Assembly (NCBI GenBank): GCA_035048815.1
Contig: JAUCBN010000020.1
Span: forward strand, 8,873,501 to 8,937,500
Reading direction: 5' to 3'
From: Abelmoschus esculentus
Taxonomy: Eukaryota; Streptophyta; Magnoliopsida; Malvales; Malvaceae
Length of the DNA stretch: 64,000 nucleotides
Shown: positions 11,100 through 23,180 of the stretch, one piece after another
Layout of the letters: every line of letters begins with the position of its first letter
Numbering within the stretch: position 1 is the first letter of the stretch
Program-made: the position numbers and the translations under genes
The notes under the pieces: model-generated
Database searches by the model: none
The model's input: the letters and a program-made list of their open reading frames with translations, nothing else
Told to the model about the DNA's origin: nothing

Positions 11100-12150
11100 A
11101 TTTCGTCCTCGAAATTTACCTAAGGGAAACAAGTGCGAAAAGAGCAACCTCATACAGTCCTATAAACCTTGGACTTAACTTGCCTTTCCTTCCAAACGGA
11201 TAATCCCATTCCACAGTGACATTTCCAAGAACACTTTTTCTTCCACCTCATACTCTATTTCTGTCAGATTCAATTCCGTATACAATTTCTGCCTAACTGA
11301 AGTTGTCTTTAACCGATCACAAATCACTTCAATTTCTCGGTAGTCCCCTTAAGCATAATCGACATCGATATCAATTTCTGACCTACTTCAACCTAACAGA
11401 ACAGAGTTCTGCATTTTCTACCATACAAAGTCTCATACGTAGCCATCTGAAAACTCGACTGATAACTGTCATTACACACAAACTTAACCAACGACAGATG
11501 CTTCTCTCAAGTACCTTGAAAGTCAATGATACAACATTGGAGCATATCCTCGAGAATCTGAATAACTCTCTCTCTGACTGCCCATCTGACTGAGGATGAT
11601 ACAAAGTACTGAATTCAAACGGCCACCCAAAGCACTGTGCAAACACTCCCAAAATCTGGTTGTGAATCTCAAATCTCTGTCAGACACAATCGATTTCGAC
11701 AAACTATGCAGTCTCGGAATCTCACTGATGTACAAATCTACCAACTTATCTAACAAGTAAGTCGTATAATCAACAATAAAGTGAGCACACTTCATGAAGC
11801 GATCAACTATAACCTGAATTGAATTCTTCCTCGAAGGAGTCAAAGGCGAACCGGATACAGAATCCATGGTGATATTTTCTCATTTCCATTCCGGAATCTT
11901 CAACGACTGTAACAAACCAGACAAAAATTGATATTCTGCTTTAACTCACTGACAAACCATACACTTACTCACATAGTCGGCAATATCTCTCTTCAGACCA
12001 AGCCAGAAGTACTCATCTTTCAAACCACGGTATATCTTTGTACTACCCGGATGCGTAACAAAATGACTACTGTGCGTTTCGATCAGAATCATACGTCTTC
12101 AATCACCGTCATTCGGCTCAACTACTCTGTCTCTGAAGCATAGTACACCA
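11100..12150 (-). pseudogene. Gypsy integrase and C-terminal pol remnant
   Basis: From right to left: a zinc-binding remnant near 11940-12040 with YVSKCMVCQ followed by a stop; then an integrase core, with a KNSIQVIVDRFMKCAHF stretch (11740-11810), SDRDLRFTTRFW (about 11650-11690), and downstream homology through 11383. Frames shift several times. The catalytic first aspartate is in the IVDRF-type motif. Further left a low-quality C-terminal region continues to the purine tract. Not functional as read. Confidence 0.75.
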
Positions 12151-12208
12151 TCATTTCTGAAATTGTACTCTGTAGGTCTTCCTTCAGCTATATCTTGCAT
12201 GTGAGGTG

Positions 12209-13492
12209 TCAAAAATCTATCTGACAGTTGTTCCCTCTGATCAACTTACCCAAAGTAAGTCTAACCTGAAGCTCGGCTACCGAGCCACCATCACCTGATA
12301 AACTCAATCTAGCAAAAATAATTCTCAACTCAACAACTACTTTCTTACACAAAGCATCTGCCACTACATTGGCTTTACCCGGATGATATTCAATTTTGAG
12401 GTCATAGTCTTTCAATAACTCGAGCCATCTGCGCTGTCTCAAATTCAAATCTCTCTGTGTCATCGGATACTTCAAACTCTTGTGATTTGTGTACACTGTG
12501 CATCTCTCACCATACAATTAATGCTTCCCAGTTTCCAAGGCAACCACAACTACGACTAGCTCTATATCATGGGTCGAATAATTGCGCTGATGATTCTTCA
12601 ACTATCTCGAAACGTAAGCTATAACTCTTCCGTCATGCATAAGCACACAAACTAGCCCTACATACGAAGCATCACTGTAAATTACATACTCCTCCTCTGA
12701 CACTAGCTGTATCAAAATCGGCGTATTTGTCAAAGCTTCTTTTAGTTTCTCAAAGGCTTGTTGTCTTGCATCTGACCACTCAAACTGAATATTCTTCTGC
12801 CGCAACTTATTCAAAGGGACAACTATCTTTGAAAAACCATTCACAAACCTCTTATAGTAACATGTTAAGCCTAGGAAACTACGAATCTTTATGACAGACT
12901 TCGACTGCTTCCAACTAACAATTGCTTCAATCTTGTTAGGATCTACTTTAATCCCTTCAGCTGACACTACATGTCCTAAGAAAACAACTTCTTTAATCCA
13001 AAACTCACACTTGCTCAATTTGACATACAATTGGTGATCCAACAAAGCCTGCAGTACTAACCTCAAGTGTTTGTCATGATCTTTCTCAGTACGTGAGTAT
13101 AACAATATGTCATCAACGATCATAATCACAACTGATCCAAGTACTCGAAGAAAATTCTGTTCATCATGTTCATGAAAAGCAGTTGGTGCCTTAGTCAACC
13201 CGAAGGGCATAACCGGAAGCTCATAGTAATCATACCTTGTACAAAAAGCTATCTTCGGCACATCGACTTCTTTTACCTTCAACTGATAGTTCTCTGGTCT
13301 CAAGTCTATCTTGGAAAACACGGTAGCACCTCTAAGCTGATCAAACATATCATCAATTCTCGGCGATGGATACTTGTTCTTCACTGTCAACTGATTCATC
13401 TGTCTATAGTCAATGCACATCCTCATACTACCGTCTTTCTTCTTCACAAACAACACGGTGCGCCACAAGGAGAAGAACGCAGTCGGATACAA
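12209..13492 (-). pseudogene. Gypsy reverse transcriptase and RNase H
   Basis: The long open stretch 12602-13492 (296 codons) carries the Ty3/gypsy reverse transcriptase: RMCIDYRQMNQLTVKNKYP, FSKIDLRPENYQLKV, and the catalytic box IVDDILLYS, followed by the connection region LGLTCYYKRFVNGFSKI. RNase H begins with YSDASYVGLVCVLMHDGRVI. The frame breaks near 12600 and resumes at 12209-12517 with YTNHKSLKYPMTQRDLNLRQ and EYHPGKANVVADAL, the end of RNase H. A stop and frame change split the protein. Confidence 0.88.
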
Positions 13493-13779
13493 CCTCTATC
13501 TGATAGTCCTTGCAACTGAGTCATCAATTCTTTTAGTTCTTTTGGTACCATACGAAACGGAGCAATCGAAATAGGAGCAGAATCTGAATACATCTATATG
13601 GCAAACTCAACCTCTCTATCAGGTGGCAATCCAGGCAACTCTTTTGGAAACACACTCGGAAAAATCACACACCGTCCTGATATCCTGTAGTCTGACTTCA
13701 TTCATGTCTGGGTTCATCATATATGCTAGGAATGCCTCACAGCCCAACTCAACTAACCTCTGAGCCTCTAGAGCAGAAC

Positions 13780-14000
13780 AACATTAAATAAGAACTTCAC
13801 ATTCTCACCTACAACCATAATCTCATGGTCATCCGCTAGCTTCAAATAAATTCTCTTGGTCTCAAGATATATCTTAGCCCTATGCTTTGTCGGCCAATCT
13901 ATACCCAAAATCACATCCAAAACTGTAGAATGACAATTCTATCATATCAACTGGGAACATATACCCCTGGACCATCTATGGACATCGTCTGTATATCTTT
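13780..14000 (-). pseudogene. Gypsy retropepsin-like protease remnant
   Basis: On the minus strand 13830-13930 reads DVILGIDWPTKHRAKI, the conserved segment after the active site in gypsy proteases (usually ILGMDWL). Upstream frames are broken, and I could not see an intact catalytic D-[ST]-G. Confidence 0.6.
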
Positions 14001-14007
14001 TTGACCA

Positions 14008-14331
14008 CTACGGCATCTCTGAAGAACTAGTAACACTAACACCTATATCTAGTGTCTCACAAGGTATATTCAACATCCTAGCATGCTCACTCAGAAACAC
14101 TACCGGTGGGTTAGCTGTCAGATAAGTCTGGATCTCTTTCCTCAAACCTCTCAGAAACCCCTCGCACCTCATCTTCTCGGTAGCTATCAACTCGGTTGTA
14201 TACCTACCCAGTTGTAGGAACTTCTGCTCGTACTCAAAGACCTTACGATTACCTTGCACAAGGTGGGTGAACTGATCTGTCAACTGATCGATGTGAGTCT
14301 CGCCCAAATACTTTTTCTCAAACTCATCCAA
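14008..14331 (-). pseudogene. Gypsy gag fragment
   Basis: A 107-codon open stretch resembling the retrotransposon gag domain: FEKKYLGETHIDQLTDQFTH and VFEYEQKFLQLGRYTTELIA, then EGFLRGLRKEIQTYL. No CCHC zinc knuckle was found after it, so the end of gag is missing. A CAA/TTG repeat at 14657-14684 encodes a short glutamine-like run in one plus-strand frame and lies in the preceding gag region. Confidence 0.7.
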
Positions 14332-14806
14332 AAAGTCATCCCATGTCGGCTGATCGAGAAACTACTCCATCTCAATTGTTTCCCACCATTCCCTTACGTT
14401 TTCCTTGAGCAGAGAAAGAACACAAGACAGCTTGTCCTCGGACCTCAACCACTGATCCGCCCTCACATGATTATCTTAGCCAGAACCCAAGAAATACGTA
14501 GCACCCTGCCTGCGAACCCTCTCGATAGGTGCCTCACGTGGGGTGGGTGCATGCTTCGGAATAGTCTTCACTATCCGATCCAAAGCATGGTGCAAATGGG
14601 CGAAATAATTCTCCCCTTGCCTAAAACCTTCCTCAGACTCGTCCACACCATGCACAGAGAACAACAACAACAACAACAACAAACAGGATTACACCATCGA
14701 AATTTTAGCTTTAAAAGTACTATATCGACTCGTGGGCATGTACTTGTCTGACACCTATATAACACACTAGACTTCCCCAAGGACTTCCTAGAACCGACTC
14801 AACCTA

Positions 14807-14819
14807 AGCTCTGATACCA
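14807..14819 (-). promoter_or_regulatory. Primer binding site of the gypsy element
   Basis: On the minus strand this reads 'tggtatcagagct', the sequence complementary to the initiator methionine tRNA 3' end used by many plant LTR elements. It lies five bases from the 5' LTR, which starts at 14825, and fixes the element as minus-strand. Confidence 0.85.
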
Positions 14820-14824
14820 CTAAA

Positions 14825-16783
14825 TGTAATACCCGACCCGGATGTCACATTGGGCCTCCGACCCGAAACCTGTATTCCAAAATTTCTTTTCAAAGCCCAT
14901 CAAATAAAATCCAATTACGTTAAAACGTAAGCTCAAAATAATATAAAGAAATCGGAGCTCCAAAATATTACAAATCATTTAAAATATTCGACTTGAAATA
15001 ATAACAGAGTTACAAGATACATAGGGTCCAACTAAGTACTAGCCCACTAATTTATAAATGTACTCTGACATAGGTCGATGCTGAAATACAAACCTCGATG
15101 GTGCTCCACGAACCGGCTTCATCTAACCTACGCACGAAAACACATTTCGAACGCTGAGCTATTAAAGCTCAGTGAGTACGTCGAACTCGGCCAACATCAT
15201 GTATATCATAAGTAGTAAAGCATAACATATAAACATCGTGCATGATATGATGATCTAGCATGCTTTCCTACCACATGACATAAACAATGTATAATAACGC
15301 ACAAAGCATATACATGTCAAACAACAACACAAAGTAGTGAGGCCCGCGTCCACACAGCATCGGGATCCTACACTACGAGCAAGGCCCGCATCCACACAGC
15401 ATCGGGATCTCATACTCAGGATGAGGCCCGCGTCCACACAACATCGAGATCCTCCAAATCCCATACTCGGAATGTCACATCGAGTATCATCGAATGAGGC
15501 CCGCATCCACATAGCATCGTGATCCTACATTCGGAATGGTCTTCAAAATCATCACCCGAAATGTTACATCGGATGGCCTTCAACGTGTTGCAACACTTAT
15601 GGATATCCGGATTTCCATCAAACAAGGACTCAAACCACACAAACGATCCACCTAGGATCTTAGCACAACAAGATATATTAAGACTTATCATACCTTAGTC
15701 TTTCGGGGTTATAAACATCAATCTTGTGTTAACCATTCATTTCATTAATTATAAGATTCATTAAGACCCTTAATCCTCTTATCGAACCTCAAACAAAGCT
15801 TATCTTATTAAGATTACACAGGGGTATCGATACCCTTATGTAGGGTATCGAAACACCCTGCATCGATGCCTACCCAAAGAGGGTATCGATACCAGTATCG
15901 ATACCCTTTGACCATTTCCAAAGTCAACGAAAAAGGACCCTCCAGCATCGATACAGGTATCGATGCCATTATGCCACTAGAGGTCCCGATATCGAACCAT
16001 GGTTCGATACACTTGGTCACTTAGCCTATTTTCACCCATAGGTATCGATACCGGTAGCCCGTGTATCGATACCCCTACACGAAATGGAGGTCTGCACTTA
16101 GAAAATTCTAAGGATTCATCCCCAAACTTTAACCTAATTGCCCAAGAAGTGTTTCTACTCAATATTCTTAATGTTTGAAGCGTTTTAATATCAATTCCAT
16201 ATCATCTAACACATTAATCCGAGAATTACCATTAAAGACCCAAAAGCTCAAACCAAGCATTCAAACACAAAATCTACATGTCTTGCATACTACCATGATA
16301 TGAATGATGAAAGGATGAGTTGGGAGTACCAACCTTAAGCAACACAGCAACCAAAACCCGAACTCACTCCTCTTCAAGCTTTCTTCTTCCCAAGACTTGT
16401 AGAAGGTTCTCCAACCTCCTTCTCTCTTTTTATAGATCCTTTTCAGCTCTACACTTTTCTCTCCTTCCTAAAAACAAGATTTCAAACCAAACCTTCAAAG
16501 ATCCAACCTTTACCACCATTTTTCTCTTGCAACAATGGGGAAGAAAGATGAAAGAAAAAGAGAAGACAATGAGGTCATTCTGCAGAGAATTAACCTCTAC
16601 AACCCCCATCTTCATCCTAAGTGCAATTACCAAAAAGCCCACACCACGAGGCTTAACTTAAAACCCAATTAAAGCCAACAACCTAAGGCCCACAAGGCCT
16701 AAATTACCCAAATCCGGGGCCCAAAACCGAAGTTCATCCTACGGGTTAACCCGACACTCGAATCCAAAATCCGGGTCGTTACA
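14825..16783 (-). repeat. 5' LTR of the gypsy element (1959 bp)
   Basis: On the minus strand it begins 'tgtaacgacccgg' and ends 'gggtattaca'. It is collinear with 6118-7540 plus 10479-11078. It has four minisatellite units (15338-15530) and a GTATCGATAC cluster at 15820-16075. The pair differs by scattered substitutions and a few indels. Confidence 0.93.
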
Positions 16784-16788
16784 GTAAG
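16784..16788. repeat. Target site duplication of the gypsy element (gtaag), right
   Basis: Identical to 6113-6117. Confidence 0.88.
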
Positions 16789-17710
16789 ACTAAAGAACAT
16801 AAGTAACGGATCAAATGCACGGATGAAAATATAATAATATCAAAATAAACAAATAAAAATAATTAAAAAGGAAGTAACATACGATATAATACATGAAAAT
16901 AGACTAACAAATAAGAAAATAAATGACAAAAGCCTGCATTAAGTATTTTGTAAAAATTTGATCTTTTAAAATTAAAAACTAAGTTAGATAAATGATTTTG
17001 ATAATAATCAATTGGATTTTTATTATTTTAGTTTAGAATTTAGGTATTTTAGTTTTAATCTAAATCGGAGTTTTAGGGTTTTATAAAGATATTTTAATTT
17101 AGTTAGTGTTGAGAATATTTATTAAATTTTTGTTTTGGATTTAATTAATTTTTAATATTTTATTTAAATTTTAATTGTTTTATATTTTATACTGAAATAA
17201 AATTATATTCTATATATGCATATATTTAATAGGTTAAATTCTATGTCATTTAAAATATATTATCACATATATATATGGCATGTTACCATTATTAAATTTT
17301 TAACGGTTCAGTTATCATGGTAATTAAAAAAAATGAGTTATTTATTAATAAAACATAGGTCATGGGTAAAATTTATCCAAAAAATAAGGGTCAAAATAAC
17401 AAAATTTATAAACGTTAAGGGTGAAAATTACCTTTATGCCAAATATAATACAATTGTAAATTTGTAATCAAAATTCCTTTCTTCTGTTCTACATTGTATT
17501 TAACTTTACTTAAGAAAATAGACTGGCAATCCAAGCGAGTGGTCTACAACAAGATTTTCTGCATTCTTCAAATATCGGCGTCGCCTGCGACTATTGTCAT
17601 GGCTTAAAGGTTGATACCAGATTAGTACCAAGATTAATATAAACTCTAAGCTTACCACTCAGCTTCTGCAAATACAAATATTATCCCTGGAAACTGAAAA
17701 TTTTCGTACC
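16789..17710. other. AT-rich intergenic DNA downstream of the PARN-like gene
   Basis: No gene or bounded repeat recognised. The right part should contain the 3' untranslated region of the minus-strand gene that stops at 17711. Confidence 0.45.
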
Positions 17711-20700
17711 TCATAAATCATCCAAATTAATAATTAAGTCCTTGCACCAGAAAATCTCTGATGGCTTTGTTTCTGGACCATTTTGAGAAAAGTGATCAGG
17801 CGTTACAGAGGCTTTCTCTAAGGAACTTGCTAAATCTGTCTCCCATAAACCCAAACTACAGGCCCTCTTGTATGTCTCATAATCTGCTGCTCTTAAGCCT
17901 TCTGAGACCCATTCCCTTAATGATCCACTGATTCCTTCGCTGCTCAATACATCCAGGAAAACTTGAGCTAACTTAGGTTGCAAGAAAACCAAAATGGCAC
18001 AGCTCTTATCTATTAAATAAACATCAAATTCTCCACGGAAAACATCATGCGACCCTTGAAGCAGGCTCTTAAGCATTCCGGGAGACAACTTATCCCTAAA
18101 TCCCCACAAGAAAACTAAATCCTTGCAGTCTACTTTTCTGGGGCTATTTGTCCAAATTCTGATACCTACATCAAGTGATTCTTCGGAACTTCCAGAAGAT
18201 CTGAAGACGTTTGCATACCCAAAATGGGAAGGAACATTTCCATCACTAGACTGGATAGCACCCGGAGTGACCTTCAGTACAGAGCACAATTTTGCAAACA
18301 AATAACATATTCTCACAACAGTTTGCCCGTGAATCTTGCTTTCATCTGACAAAGCTAAAAAAACAAAAACATGATGTACAAAAGACATAAATGTGAAAAG
18401 TAAACAATACACAGAGATGCATAACCAAGTATACAAGAATGAAAGCAGAAATTCATGAAAATCAACTGCATAACATTACTAGAGGGACACTAACCTCCAT
18501 GGGAAAGTTCCATTTCAATGGGCGCGAAGAAACGATTCTTGAGGTAAGATATGGCTGCAGGTATGCTGGTCACATTTTCTAGAGGACCAATTTCCTTCAT
18601 CATATGGTTAACATCAAATATATGGGGAAAAGCTGATTGTGAAGAGTGAAGAAACTCATCCATATTGAGAGGAAGTGGACCTATGAATTTTGAATGAATG
18701 ACGGAAAAATCTGCAGGACCAAGTTATTGTTTAGGCCAACATTAATCTAAAACAAAAACAACATGAAATAGTTTAAAAGTACAGAAACTTTTGCCATAGA
18801 GATAAACCATTCAGGGAATTGTGAGACACAATAGGTTTCTGCGAAGCGGATATCAATTCGATCACCTCTCGAAATCCTCTCAGTTTCTTGTTTTGTTCCT
18901 CTTCAACATTCTGAAGCTCCCTCTGTTAATCAAGATCCACATTTACAGAGTTTAGAAAGAATCAAACCACTCATTGTGATCAAGGATTGAGATTTATTTG
19001 CTACCTCGAAAAGACTCTTGTCTTCTTTTGAACTTGTTAAAACAACACGGACAGCCTGGGTTCCTCCACCCTTTGTTGGGATTTTCAAAGCAACAAGGTC
19101 ATTGGAGAACTCTCTTAACATCTATAAAGTATTAAGAAATTTCAGGATATTAATCACAAAAGAAAACCCCAAAATTTCCCATTTCCCATAACTGCATCAC
19201 ATGAGGTATCAGGCAACTCAACCTCTGATACAAGTTGAACTTGACGTTCACTGCAAACATCTATTGTCATGCACGGTCTAGATCCATACTGTTCACCCCC
19301 TGAGACAAGTTTTCTCAGTGATTTTATAAGTGTATCTGCCATCAAAAATAAAACACTGAGAAAATAGAAAACATCAAAAAAGATATTAAATAACCCAATA
19401 TCTATTACAGCATCATTTACCATCTATCTTTCTGCTTGAGGAGTCTGTGCAAGCTTTTTTCCAATGCTTAATACGGGACTTAACCCTCTCTACAAATACC
19501 GTATCAGCAACAGTTGGCGGAGAAGTAGGAACATGATTTACAGCAACCGGATTGCCCATTTTAACTTTTGCTACCAACCCTTGAGCTCTGGATAAGTAAG
19601 ATACACCTATCAAAAACGAAGAAACACTTTTGGCTTAGCTCAAAATGCCGCAGAGAATTTATATCCTGAATATATTCCCTTTTAAACTATGTGGCAATGA
19701 ACACTATACACAAGTTCTTCAAAGAGTTTTGTCTCTTTTCATCATGTTCCAAATATCATATCAGTAATGGAAGTGTTCAAAAAGTGAAAAGAATAAGACT
19801 CTACCATCATATATGCAAGCATTAAAATCGAAACCTTGCCGAGCCATAGCTGTCAAATAAGAAGTTTGGCATGAAAAACTGTAGGAAGGCATCCCAATGT
19901 TTAATTCATCTCTTGGGAACAAATGGAAATTATATCTGCAATGACAATAAAAACAATTAAGACCTAAAAAGTATGGGAGAAACTCAAAAACTTAATCTTT
20001 ATAAGCAAAAGCTAATTCTTTGAACCTAAAATTTCATCCCGTACTTTCTTTTCATGAAACCTAAATTTATATCCTGAAATTTCTCATAAGCTAAAATTTC
20101 AACTTCTAATTTCCCAAATTACATGAAACTTAAAAGTCATTTCTTTTCAAAGATAAAATGAATCATCACATAAATAAAAAGGTGGATAACTCACGGGTGG
20201 GCAGTGACTTTGGAGCCAGATATGGTAAAGGGGCAGACAGCGAACTGGAGGAGCTGGAAGCGTTCAGCAGCGCGTCGAGCCTTGAGGTAAGCGATTTCCG
20301 GCGAGTCGAAGGAGGAGACTCGATTCCAAGAGAAGGAGAAAGAGCCGGTGTTCTGTAGGGAAACGGCGACGAAGTCGGAAGAGGAGAGATGGGTCTTGAA
20401 CTCCTGGAGTGAGTCGTTGAAATTGGATTTTGTAACCTGCTTTACGCTCCATTGGAGCTTATGCAGATGGCTGTTTTGGAAAACATGCAATGGGCTTTTG
20501 AAAACAAGGAGAGAAAAAGAATCCAATAAAAATACAACAGGATTCATATTTCATACATTAATGTCAACGAGATCAATTGAAAAACCATGAAGCCTTTTTC
20601 CATTCTATGAAACCAAAGCCAAAAGGGTTCTTAGTTGAACCAAAACAAATAGTGAACTCCAATTAAATTTGATAAATTCTTACAATAAGATAAAATAACA

Positions 20701-21129
20701 TAAAATATTATCAGGGACATCAAATTCCTAAATTTCAAGTCACAGATATTACTCATTTCATGTCGAAATCATCTGAAATTACCAAAAGACAAGGTCTTTT
20801 ATGTGATAGAAACTGGGTTTGCTTTACTGAATTAACACATTAGTGATTCAAACAGAATGACATTGAGACATAGAAAAGAACCCTATCGCATTGGGAAACG
20901 GTAGAAGCTTAGAAAATCTAAAGGCACTAATCCATAGCCTAAGAAAAACGAACAGATTCAACTCCATTACAAAACAAAACATATAGAAGAAAAACAAATA
21001 CAGAGAGAGGTACCTGGTTCTTGAAAGGGGATTATTTGGGATGGAAACGAATGAATTAGCGAAAAGAAAATTGAGCCTATGAGATCTTCGGAGACCCGTT
21101 GAAGCTGAGAATAAAACCCTACCCGCCAT
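17711..21129 (-). CDS. PARN-like CAF1-family protein, nine exons, 637 residues, active site substituted
   Basis: Related to poly(A)-specific ribonuclease PARN, a DEDD exonuclease that shortens poly(A) tails. Exons: 21014-21129, 20195-20470, 19805-19935, 19421-19606, 19223-19335, 19005-19121, 18808-18922, 18495-18710, 17711-18354; every junction is GT/AG and the total is exactly 638 codons. The first about 40 residues are basic and serine-rich (MAGRVLFSASTGLRRSHR), fitting an organelle presequence. The family segment VKQVTKSNF then FVAVSLQNTG (72-81) has Ser76 and Gln78 where active PARN has Asp and Glu. Later YNFHLFPRDEL, FSCQTSYLTAM and FDFNACIYDGVSYLSRAQ are conserved. The third acidic site persists (SHNSLND, Asp352); the fourth, normally HEAGYDA, reads HFGYANV. 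It is therefore probably a non-catalytic or RNA-binding relative. Splicing looks intact and the locus looks alive. Confidence 0.88.
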
Positions 21130-22500
21130 TCCAATATTTCTCTTCTTCACCCTCTCTGAGTTCAGGCTCAGGCCTTTGATTCGCCTTTACTGTAAATAGA
21201 AAGTTAATATTAGGAACAAGTACAAAAACCGAACTGAAATCAAAGTGCACCTAAATGATGGCCTTTAACTTCGAATGCTCATGCAATTCAAATTATGTAG
21301 TAACTTCTTTTGTTTGTAAGCCATATTATTTTGAACCCATCAGAAATACTTCATCTATTCCCTGTACTTATGTGGCTTAAACTAATCGCAAATGGCTTAG
21401 ATAAGGTAAACATTTTGTGGGAGTAGATATTTTTATGCTCATCAGAAAACCAATACTGCTATCATATTTAATATGATGTTATAAAAATATTTATTTAAAG
21501 TCTGAACTTATAAGATGACAATGTTAAAGATAGTTACAAACTTAAACAAATAGCGCAAAAACCATGCAACCTCTAGAATAGAAAGGAAGCTAATTACAGT
21601 TGATAATATCTTTTTTGAGATTCTTGGATGAATAAATCTCATTTATCTGGATAAAAGGAAGGAAGCATCGATCGGGAACTAAATTCCATAAACTTCATTG
21701 AAAAATTAATATCTCCATATTCTTACATAAAACCCTTTCCTTCATTTTCTAAAGAACATCGTTCCTTCCACCATCCAACTACAACATAACAGATTGGGTA
21801 AGGCATTTAGGCAGAATAGTCTAACTTAATTATATTCATTAGACAGATAATACAAACCCACACCCCAAAAAATTACAATTTTCTTTGAATCATAACCACA
21901 TTCAAAAGGAACAACTTTACATTGAATCTGAACAAAGTTTAAGCTCCCAAACAACAAATCAAACTTCAAAACTGTTCTAGTAGTCCCATCACGGAAATAA
22001 AACTTTACATAAACAAATCGCAATGATCTAAGCTCCCTTTTGGAAGATAAGAGATTTCAGCAAATCGAAGCTTTTCCTACTTTTCTCTATTTCTCAATTC
22101 TAAAGTGGCCTAATAGTAAGGACCGTTCCAAAGATCGTATGCACAAAACAAACACTCACTAAACCTAAAAGCAAAGGACTCCATCAGAGCTGTGATATTT
22201 TCACTGCAAACGCAGGGGGAGTACACAAAATTTGGTAGCTCAAACATAGTTCTCGATAGTAAATAAAAAGGAAAAATTAAACAAATTTGAAGAAAAATGG
22301 AGGGATTTTTTTTTCAGAAGTTACAAAAACAAAAGTGTAGATCCGGAGAGGAGATTGAAAACGACATGTTACCTGATTGATTCCAACGGAAATGGGGTAT
22401 CAAAGTGACCTAATTCGACGAAGATTTGAATCAATCAATCCATTTCCCCCTTTTTTCAAAGAGGGTTTGGTGCTTGGGAGAGTGCATATTTGTAGCGGGA
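21130..22500 (-). promoter_or_regulatory. Putative 5' leader of the PARN-like gene with a leader intron
   Basis: Inferred. On the minus strand a good acceptor 'tatttacag' lies at 21190-21191 before the leader bases 21130-21189, and a donor 'caatcag/gtaaca' lies at 22373/22372, which would make an intron of about 1.18 kb. The upstream exon would cover 22373 to about 22500. No coding potential seen inside. Transcript data would decide. Confidence 0.4.
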
Positions 22501-23180
22501 TCTTTGTAAAAATCTTATCTCCATTAATTTTTTATGCTTTTATTAAAAAATTAAAAAATAAAATTTTAAACTTTAATTTTAATGTTATTTTTTTATATTT
22601 TAACTCTGAAATTTTACACTTAAAAAATATATCTTATCTCTAATTTTTAAACTCTAACCACAACTATAATTTTAAATTTTAAATCTATTAACTTAAAATA
22701 AAATCATCAATTAAATTACGATTGAAGAGCAGAAGGTTTACATCCCTAAATAAATATTGTTTATCAAATGTTAAAAATATCATATTTGACCAATTTATTA
22801 ATAAACTAATTAACTCACCTGGCATAAATAATAATTCAAATGAAAACATCAAATAATCTATTTTTTAAAATAAAAATTTTAAACGACTTATATATAATAG
22901 AGTAAATCATCGAATTAATCTAATTCAAATGAAAACATGAAATAATATATTTTTATTTAATTTTATTATAAAATATCTAAATAAAAAAACATTTTCTATT
23001 TTAGCCTAACGATCTAGATCTAATTGTAAAGAATGTTTGCTTATTATAATAATAATAATAATGATAATGATAATAATAATAATATCAATAATAATAATAA
23101 TAATAATAATAACATAATGGACGGCAACGAAAATTTGATTTAACTTTTTTAATTAAAAATGAAAAAATTAAGATGGATAA
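22501..23180. other. AT-rich intergenic DNA with a microsatellite
   Basis: No gene recognised. An imperfect (AAT)n tract with ATG interruptions occupies 23041-23113. Confidence 0.5.
23041..23113. repeat. Imperfect (AAT)n microsatellite
   Basis: About 24 trinucleotides, mostly 'aat', with two 'gat' interruptions and one 'atc'. Confidence 0.85.

Larger units (their letters stand above)
6118..16783 (-). mobile_element. Ty3/gypsy LTR retrotransposon with nested insertion in its 3' LTR
   Basis: A minus-strand element bounded by 5-bp target duplications GTAAG at 6113-6117 and 16784-16788. The 5' LTR is 14825-16783 (1959 bp, begins TG and ends CA). The 3' LTR is 6118-7540 plus 10479-11078, split by a solo LTR. 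The internal region is 11079-14824, with a primer binding site next to the 5' LTR and a purine tract next to the 3' LTR. Domain order gag, protease, reverse transcriptase, RNase H, integrase identifies Ty3/gypsy. The internal region is about 3.7 kb, short for the group, and the frames carry stops and frameshifts, so the element is decayed. Confidence 0.93.

Noticed and set aside
11303..11593. Plus-strand open frame in the gypsy interior
   Set aside because: It is antisense to the integrase region, which has clear homology on the minus strand.
15255..15512. Minus-strand frame with a repeated RCCVDAGL segment
   Set aside because: It is a translation of the LTR minisatellite, without family similarity.
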